A DNA stretch of 64,000 nucleotides. Origin: Mallotus nudiflorus. Taxonomy: Eukaryota > Streptophyta > Magnoliopsida > Malpighiales > Euphorbiaceae. The position numbers and the translations under genes are program-made. The stretch covers positions 7,205,501 to 7,269,500 of the forward strand of contig CANTUR010000009.1 in the NCBI GenBank assembly GCA_947683625.1, in the 5' to 3' direction. The notes below the pieces were generated by a model. The model was not told the origin of the DNA and ran no database searches. It worked only from the letters and a program-made list of their open reading frames with translations. This document shows positions 56,128 through 64,000 of this stretch, one piece after another. The number at the start of each line of letters is the position of its first letter. Within the stretch, counting starts at the first letter, position 1.

Positions 56128-57199
56128 TAATTGTAATACATTCCATCAACCAAAATAATCTTGATTACAAGAGTTATACGTGTTTATGTATACATAAAAG
56201 GTATATGATATAGATACATGGATGACCAAAATATGAAATATTGTTAGAGTTTCTTCTCTAACTTTCTACTACCAATAATTAATAAAGTTTTACATATAAA
56301 GGTGATGTAATATAAAAAACGCAAAGTCAATCAATATTTCCTTGTCAAATTTTTTTGTCACAAGAAACCTACAAAAATAAAACAAAATATATGTATTAGC
56401 CTTTAAGATTAATATGAAACTATAAAAATTTATTGAATTTATTTATCTAATTTACAAAATATTACAAAAATCATGTAATGATAGTGAGATATACCCAGAA
56501 GTGAAAACAAATAGACAACTAAAATGTGTCAATGGATTTAAGCATCATCTAAAGGATTTAAGTATCATCGTAAAACAAGGAAGAAAAGCATTAAATTATA
56601 GAAAGAAATATTGATCCCCTTAGGAAAAGAAAACATCCATAATCTATCAATGAGAAAAGTAATAAAGTTAGAACTAGCTGGCTACAAGGAATCAAACCAA
56701 TTCACAAACAACTGAATAAAAGAATTGAAATAGGTTAAAATAGTGAAAAGAAGTGTTGTGAATAAAAAAAATAACCCAACAATAGGAAAAGACATGCATT
56801 AGTAAATATCATGCCAGACATAAGCCTTAGCTAGCAATTCTAGAATGAAATCAACTTCAACTAACCCAAAAACAACACTTATAAATAACCAAAAATTAGA
56901 TAAACAACAAAAAACCAACAATAATTAAAGCTAACCAAGATACATAAATGTCAACACTAAAGTGATACCTTATATAAGAAGCCAAAACAAAACAACCAAG
57001 ATCTATCAATTTGCTTTAAACATCATCTTAAAAAAAGATAAGCATAACAAATTAAAAAATAAAAAAAAGCATACATTAATTATACTATAAAAACCAAAGC
57101 TAAAAATTAAAACTATGGCCTAAAAATTATGCACTTCAACTAAATTAAAATGGTCTCATATAAACATAAAAAGAACCAGCAAATTAACCCATTGCTATC

Positions 57200-59620
57200 T
57201 CACAAGCATTAAACATGATCAAGCTCATTATTGGTACTTGGAGCAGTTGTAGTGGATTGTGTTATGAAGCCATTCTTAATCCTATCTAATTTGTCTTTGA
57301 TTCCTTCTATACACTTCTTAAGCACACAATTTTCTTCTTCCTTATCATGAAGCCTAGCCTCAAGATGTTCAACATAAGTAGACTTTGATTCTTTAAAATG
57401 TTTTCGCTTCAGTCCACCTCTATAACCAAACATATGGATATGGCATTGTGGTCTAAAATTTTTTTCAATAACCTCTATATCACAAAGTGATGGCTTAAAC
57501 TGAAGGGTCTTGACAATTTCTTCTTAAAAATTTTCATTAGACAAAGTATCATAAACATAAATGAAAAAGTAGAAATTACATACCCAAACATTAAACTAAA
57601 ACCTCTTACAAATTGTGAACTATAATAATATAAAAGCCATCCACTCCATTAGTACTTACATATGTACTTCTTATTTCAGGTTCAACTGATACTCCACCTT
57701 TCTATCGGGTTTTATAAAAAGAATTGTTCCCAAATATGGTGGTTTACCCTCCTTACCTCCATACAAGATTATTACAACTCATTAATTGGTTAGCTTTAAA
57801 TTAGTTAATATACATCATAAAAAAAATGCATATGTAAAGAATAGTGCATTACCAATTCATACATCACTTATCTGTGTGGCCTGCTTCCACAATGGTGAGG
57901 CATCATTGATTAAAACCTATTTTTTAGTATTTTGTTCTCTAGTTTGCTATAAAATTATAAAATTTCAATTAGCAACACACATTAAAAAAATTGTTGAATA
58001 AGTCTTTCTAAACAATGCTTTTAATAATATAATCATGCCATACATTTTTTATCTAAAAAGTTATTTGTCACAAGCCATTCCTAGTCCTTACTATCCATCC
58101 TATCAGGCAGATTTTTCAAAGCTTTTACTCGATTTTTGCATAATTATACATTTTTTACATTCAAACTTGGCCTCCAACTTGTACACAAAGTGCCCATATG
58201 ATCTAAAGTGTCATAATAATATGCTTCCATATCAAGATTATGAAAGCATTCCTACAAAATGAACCATCCATAAATTAACAATAATAAAATGCAATTATCA
58301 TTACTCGTGATTCATAAGTAAAAAGGCTTAGTAAAAATTCATAAAAAATTATCCACATTTGATAGTCGAGCTTGAAAAGAATATTAGCATGAAACATTTG
58401 ATGTAAAATATAAACTTTAAATAAATTTGACATCGAACTTCAGTATAGAACTCACTTTAACTGTAGCCCACATATGCTTCTTAGTCACCTAATTGATCTC
58501 CTTTCATGTTTGCATCTATACATGATAAATGTGAGGATTACACACAAGTGTTCCTATATGACTTGACCAATGTGGATGATTCTCTCCTATAGCTAGATTG
58601 TTATAGACCGTAATTTTAAGTTTATCCCCACTTTTTGAACATGCAATTTTTTTATTCTTATTTCTTCCTCAAACTTTTCTCTTCTCTTCAGGCATTGAAC
58701 CTAAAAAGTAAAAGGAATTAATAAGTTCAAAAGTAGTGAACATAGATTTGAAAATACAGTAAATTATGCATGAACCTATAGTTTTAAGATAATATGACTT
58801 ACTTTCAATTAATGTTTCTGACATGATATACACCGATTTACCAAATTTTCCATCTTTATTCACTGGTGTATATTTGGCAACCAGATAATGACCAACAACT
58901 TCTAAAGGAAAATGAAAATCCTAAAAAAAATTTAGCAATTTGACTATTAAATGATCAAAATTATCAAAAAAAATTATAACTCACTATCTCATAAGTGAAA
59001 GAATCCTTACCTTCTCAACCATAGATTCGCTACTAGCTTTAAGTCCATTCTTGCCATCAAAGTTTTTACAAATTATGATAAATAATTAAGATGTACTAAA
59101 TCTTTCAATTCCATCAATAACATCACTATATACAAGAACTTTTTTATTTGCCTTCAAATCACCCAATGTCTTCACATTTGTTACTTTTGGATTTTATAGA
59201 ACATAAGAATCTACAAGCATTTAAAATCAAATCAACTTGAAAAGTGATTGCAATATGTAAATAAAAGCTTAAATTGCAGAAATTATAGGTTAAAGCTACC
59301 TGAATTTTGATTGTCGCTTGGCATTTTAAAGGAAAAAGGTTGGGCTGTCTCACTTTCTTCTAAGTAGACATGTACGGTCATGACATTGCCATGACTTCTC
59401 CATCATTATTTAATGACCTCCCATCCTCATCAATGATTTTAAAACCAAAAGAATATATATCAGTGAATCTTTTACATGTACTTAGAATATCTAATAAATA
59501 ACTATTTGGACTAAAATTCTTTTCTTGGTATTTTGATTCCCCAAAGTGCAGAATAAGAGTATGAGACATGATAACACCTTTAAAAAATGAACAAAGCAAG
59601 TGTTAGAATTAAAATATAAT
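57200..59620 (-). pseudogene. CACTA element ORF of Transposase_24 (Ptta/En/Spm) type, disrupted
   Basis: The minus strand reads, from right to left, a start region near 59600 (SHTLILHFGESKYQ), then a core at about 58680-58440. The core has NKNKKIACSKSGDKLKI, GENHPHWSSHIGTLVCN and KEIN-x-VTKKHMWATVK. This block (basic lead, then GE-NxxxxSSxIGxLVR, then a Trp-Lys-x-VP motif) is the conserved part of plant Transposase_24 proteins. The C-terminal part at 57433-57209 has FGYRGGLKRKH followed by a Glu/Lys-rich coiled coil (VEHLEARLHDKEEE). Frames are broken by stops and by likely introns that I could not place. The protein family is thought to bind subterminal repeats; that function is inferred here. 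Confidence 0.65.
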
Positions 59621-59659
59621 ATCAATCTATTGATGCTAATAGAAATACCTATATTGAAT

Positions 59660-59763
59660 ATTTTCTTATCAAAGTTGGAGTAGGTAAAGAAAAAACTTAT
59701 ACAAAATTAATAAAAAAAATTAATTAGTTTAAACCAATTCATAACATCATCTCCCTGTCCTCA

Positions 59764-59794
<31 letters not shown>

Positions 59795-62700
59795 TCATCT
59801 CCGCACACATGCTTAATTTTCAAAGCATAATAACTTAAAGTAGGTTAAAGTACCATTTCTGGCGATGGTGACAAGTTCTAGTGCACCTTTTTGCCCACCG
59901 AGAAAGAATTTTGTATTTCCATTTTGACTCTTACAAGCATCTTAGATTCCTAGAAAAATATTTCAAAGTTGTCAAATGTCTTTATATTACTAATTGGTAT
60001 CCAACAATCAGGAAAATGAAAATAAATGCTATAATTATTTAAATATAGTATGTTGAAATAGAACATATTATGAAATAAAGAACTGTACTATAATTTTTTG
60101 CTATGTAGTAAAGGATATAATAACCATTTTATTTTAATATTTATATTTATGTGTGCAAAACTTATAATTCCATTACATTAAACCAAACATAGCAGGAATG
60201 TTTTCCCATCTCTATATTATTGTTTTTTACCTATAGGAAACAATGATGATAACTTCAATGAAACCAAGAAGGATTCCAAGCAAGGATTAAAGAGTATCAG
60301 AAAGGTATTTCCTAGGGCTTATAAGAAGGTTTAGTATAGCACAAATAAATAATGCATATCATATTTTGCTGGAGAACAAATTACTTCACAGTAAGATGTG
60401 TACTAGTGTTTTGTAGATTTTACACTCCTTCATTTTACAGATTTGTGCAATTTGTATATAGGTAAATGTATTTCCCAAAAAAAAAAAATATATATATATA
60501 TCATAAAGGTTTAGTCTTAAAAGCACCTTGTTCCTTTCATTAAGAGCATCTTTAGCCCCTCAACTATAATTCTCTTAAAAAAATGAAAGCATAGATGAAT
60601 TAAGAATCCAAAAAAAATAGAGCATTACAACCATATGCGAAATTGTATATTAAGAAATGAATTTCAAAAGAAAAATAAAGAATAACATTTCATCTTTGAG
60701 GAAGGTGTTATGGGTATGCTTTGAACTTTACATGATTTCATTATGAACTGATGATGAGAACCTAGTTAAAGGTGAACCATGAGTGGTATAGCAGAGAAAG
60801 AAGCCAAGAAAAACCATGCTTATTAAGAGTAAGAAGGTGTTAAACAAGAATAGGAAATAGAAGGAAGATGGCAGCAACATCAAAGGCTCTGTGTACTAGG
60901 TTATGTTCAAAGTTAAATGTGAATTTTTTATTATTGTTGGAACATTCTGTCTATAATAAATTAGAAGTTATTGCTGGTGCAACATCTTACATCTAAGTGC
61001 AATATATATATATTGACACAGTGCTTTGAACTTATTCTGATGTCTCTTTTGTCTCTAAATTTAGATAAATGTGTCCTATTATGAGGTTTTGCTTTACTCT
61101 TTAAATTAGAAACTAATTAAATGCTCTAAAGTATATATTACTAGCTGATCTAACATTAATAGTATAGTAGTTATTTCATTAGAAACTTCAATAAAACCAT
61201 TAATTTTCTCTTCTATCCAAGTCAAAATGAAATGCTAAAATAATTTCAAATAATATTGCAATACATAGAAGACTAGGGAAGAAAAGGGCATTTAGCAGAC
61301 AGAATAGCCAAATATGGCATACTTATAAGCATGCTAAATGAAATACTTGGATATAACAACAATTGTATTCATACATAAATAAATAGGAGTTAAAGTTGAA
61401 TTAAACTTTTCAAGAAAAGTAGGTAAATAAAACAAATATGATTAACAAGTTCAACAAGGACCATCTGGGCAAAAGACAAAGGAATTAAATTAAAAATTGA
61501 GAAATAGTTAATAAATAGCAATGGAAAATTAGCCTAGGTGTTCTTTTGTTTCCTAATGTTCTAATTCTTTCAAAAATTGGGTCTAAAAAAAATTTTGCTT
61601 AATAAAGATTAAAAAAAAGGATTATATCATTGAAATCTAGCTATTGATCCATTGATCAATCCATAAAACACATACTAAGAGTAAAAAATTTTCAAAATTA
61701 ATTAATGCTTATCCTAGGCTTTATATATGTTCAAATTCAATAGCTCTTTAAACGTGGACTTTCTAACTTAACTGATACCAGTTGCAAGCTAATTTCTGAA
61801 ACTAAACTTCAGTTAAAAGATACATAACTACCATTGTAGCTTTAGTTATCTCTTAGATTTTTAAAATTAATATAAATGCTTTTTTATACATCTGATAAAT
61901 ATTGATGCAATTACTTCTTTAAAAGTTAAGCAGATAGATTAAACCAAATAATAAATAATTAAGTGAAATGAGACATCCATTTGTTGATTAGAATAAATAT
62001 TTTAGATGTTTTCTAGAGTTTAATCAGGTTTTTAAGATTCTCTAGAGGAAAACTTAGATCAATATAATACATGAGTGCATGTACTTGTTTCTTAATTAAA
62101 AATATTAAGATCCCTTTTATCTTGATAATACCATTAATAAGCACATGCAACAGGAAACTTCTCAGATTCATAAAGAAGCACATTAATGCAGACAGAGAAT
62201 CAACTAAAAAAATTTGAAAAAAGTAATTTTTTCATTGAAAAAAACTTTAAGATTTTAAATTAGTTTCTAAATTAATCAATTAATAAAAGATAGATAAAAG
62301 AAACACATAAGCTATCTATTATAAATCAATTAATAAAGAATATCATTAGTGAGGATAACACTAGTTTCAAGAGAAACTTTGATTTCTTCTACTATGAATT
62401 TCAAAACTACAATGAATGGTTTTTAGTAGAGTTAAAAATTAATGATAGAGAATGATACTAGTTTCTACAAGTGATCTCAGTTCTTAGATTGTGTAAATGA
62501 ACAATTGATGTTACTACAAAGAAAGAAAAATTTAACAATCAATAGTAAAACCATAAAAATCACCAAAAAAAGAATTTTTAAACTCACTAGATATTCAAGC
62601 CCAAGAAGAACAATCAATAATGCAGTGGAGCTCATAAACAAAAAAGAACACATTAACTTTGAGAATTATAGAACCAAGCATATAAGAGTTCATGGGTATA

Positions 62701-62900
62701 CATGCATGATTAAGTATTGATTCTTAGGGTTGAGAAGTGAGGGTAACCATTTTGAGTGGGATTTAGTGTTGATGATTCACGGGGTCGATTCATTGCATTG
62801 AGATTTAGTGTTGATGATTCAATGAGAGTTATTATTCTATTTGATAGCTTTTGTTAAGAGAATTTTATTTTTTTATTTTTATTTTTTAACTAGTTATTTT
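59660..62900. other. Non-coding interior of the CACTA element
   Basis: No domain is recognised over 3.2 kb. It contains an (ATA)n/(TAA)n run at 59763-59793 and AT-rich filler. The TNPD transposase gene normally expected in an autonomous element should lie in such a stretch, and it is absent. An isolated 71-codon open stretch at 62505-62720 has no visible similarity and is Lys-rich by composition. Confidence 0.45.
59763..59793. repeat. (TAA)n microsatellite
   Basis: About ten ATA/TAA units in direct tandem inside the CACTA element. Confidence 0.95.
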
Positions 62901-62929
62901 TTAGGATGATAGGAAACTTTTGATGTGGA

Positions 62930-63206
62930 GGGAAATTTTGATACTAATTATTTAGCTAGCCTAATAATTAAAGGCTTAATTATATTAATGGCCAACTAAA
63001 ATCCATCATTGAAAGTCATACTTTTAAGCCAATAATGATAGGATAATACATCAATTATGACCAAATAAAAATCTTCTCATTAAAAAGTATGCCTTTAGTG
63101 AGGGAAAATTTGTACCATCATAAAATAAGTCAAATTTGTGCTTTTAATGAAAAATTTCTTATACTTTCACTAAATTTCATTGCTATAAATTGTTTTTCTT
63201 ATAGTG
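62930..63206. repeat. CACTA right terminus and subterminal repeats
   Basis: It contains several inverted variants of the left-end motifs (CCATCATTGAAAG, CCAATAATGATAGG, TCTTCTCATTAAAAAGTA, CCATCATAAAAT), then the terminal inverted repeat. Confidence 0.7.
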
Positions 63207-63609
63207 TCATTGCAAGAAAAATTCCACATCTTTATGTATTCATGTGATGGCTACTTGATGTAGTGAAAGTTTATAGAAATCAATCTAAAAATAAAATAAA
63301 ATAAAATAACAAATAGGATAAGTATTGTAGTCCATTGATTCGTAAACTAATGGTCATCTAGCAACATTCTACAATTTATTGATTTGTGCACAAATGCTGA
63401 GAAATAGGCATCCAAGAATTCATTAATTCATAAGAATACTGAATTTATAGAAAACAATAATTCTGATTAATCAATTCAAAAAAAAAATCTCATATAGCCT
63501 TAAGGCATACATATCAATTCTAACTATAGTAGGAAATTAAATCTGTAACAATATTGGAAAGTCAATTTCTAATCAATACTAAATTAAAATAAAAATCAAA
63601 TCCTAATAA

Positions 63610-63647
<38 letters not shown>

Positions 63648-64000
63648 ATAATTATAATAATTTAAAAAACGTATGTATTCTATCCATCGTTTTGCAGAGT
63701 CATTCCAATAAGTCCAAGTGTTGTTGCCCTACATCATTCCCTCTAGCATAGAGAAAATTTCCCCTCAAAATTTTTCCAAATATCATGAAAGATTTTTTCT
63801 CATAGATGCATAGAACATCATAAATTCCTAATCAACTTGTAATTCATTCAAAATTTAAATTAAAGGAATATAAAAATAAAGAATTTCCTCAATGCCAATG
63901 TTGTCAACATGCTCAATTTGCTCTACCATATTATATTCACGATTATAATGTTCCTCCACCTTGATGCCTAAGTCATTGGAAGTTAGATAAGAATCCTTCT
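63207..64000. other. Unassigned AT-rich end of window with (AGT)n microsatellite
   Basis: About thirteen AGT units at 63610-63648 and an ATAAA run at 63285-63307 are the only defined features. The last 300 bp (around 63700-64000) are less AT-rich and may be the edge of another gypsy element, but I could not recognise a domain. Confidence 0.5.

Larger units (their letters stand above)
55629..63206. mobile_element. CACTA (En/Spm) DNA transposon, about 7.6 kb, decayed
   Basis: It starts CACTATAAGAAAA at 55629 and ends with the reverse complement (TTTTTCTTATAGTG) at 63206, a perfect 13-bp terminal inverted repeat apart from one base of the A-run. The ends hold subterminal repeats (see separate entries), as CACTA elements do. 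Inside is a minus-strand gene remnant resembling Transposase_24-type ORFs. A 3-bp target duplication is expected; the flanks read CTC and TCA, so none is preserved or the borders have mutated. No TNPD/TNP2 transposase was found, so it is probably a deletion derivative. Confidence 0.8.

Noticed and set aside
1..64000. tRNA or rRNA genes
   Set aside because: I looked for the conserved box and stem patterns and for the highly GC-rich rRNA core and saw none. A diverged tRNA could be missed without a covariance search.

Overview
This is AT-rich nuclear DNA from a flowering plant, very probably a eudicot. The evidence is the plant retrotransposon lineages present (Athila and Tat/Ogre Ty3-gypsy, Sirevirus-like Ty1-copia, a DUF4283-type LINE, a CACTA element), a plant F-box gene of the F-box-associated type, and a plant RNase T2 of the S-RNase type. 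I could not identify the species. No gene in the window appears intact. Almost everything is a decayed, nested transposable element with many in-frame stops. No tRNA, rRNA, CRISPR array or bacterial-type feature was seen.

Layout, left to right. 1-2410: minus-strand Athila-like pol. 2410-3700: LTR-like non-coding DNA with palindromic GC motifs. 3700-6360: minus-strand Tat/Ogre pol with two RNase H regions. 6380-8765: LTR-derived sequence whose right part recurs inverted at 20975. 8950-9640: plus-strand Tat gag/protease remnant. About 9920-10490: about 185-bp tandem repeats. 10550-15282: Tat leader, primer-binding-like site and two LTRs in direct tandem. 15285-19690: plus-strand Sirevirus-like copia element. 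19700-20974: Athila env-position ORF fragment and a palindromic array. 20975-21412: LTR piece. 21413-30060: minus-strand Athila element (3' LTR, 3' UTR, env-position ORF, palindromic array, integrase, RNase H, RT, protease). 30070-34158: minus-strand Tat gag, leader and LTR. 34159-35120: minus-strand copia RT/RNase H end. 35170-35400: MITE-like insertion.

35.4-48.7 kb is the only host-gene territory. A broken F-box gene (minus, 37370-38551) stands head-to-head, about 0.8 kb away, with a broken RNase T2 gene (plus, from 39349). The RNase has a signal peptide, a TATA box, a 48-bp tandem duplication in its leader, one short intron and the two active-site blocks, but its second catalytic histidine is Tyr. 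After about 39960 the RNase is replaced by the inside of an Athila element that has lost its 5' LTR and ends in a 3' LTR at 46490-47787. Next to that LTR lies a second, half-length copy of the same F-box gene and its upstream DNA (47790-48690). A pair made of a secreted T2 ribonuclease and F-box genes is the gene combination of S-RNase self-incompatibility loci, so this could be a degenerate S-locus-like module. However, the F-box looks closer to the At5g07610-type family than to S-locus F-box proteins, and both genes are dead here.

48700-54370 is a nearly complete but decayed LINE (minus). 55181-55575 is a duplicated 200-bp AT-rich repeat. 55629-63206 is a 7.6-kb CACTA element with terminal inverted repeats, subterminal repeats and a decayed Transposase_24-type gene, but no recognisable TNPD transposase. 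The last 0.8 kb holds only a trinucleotide microsatellite and unrecognised AT-rich sequence.
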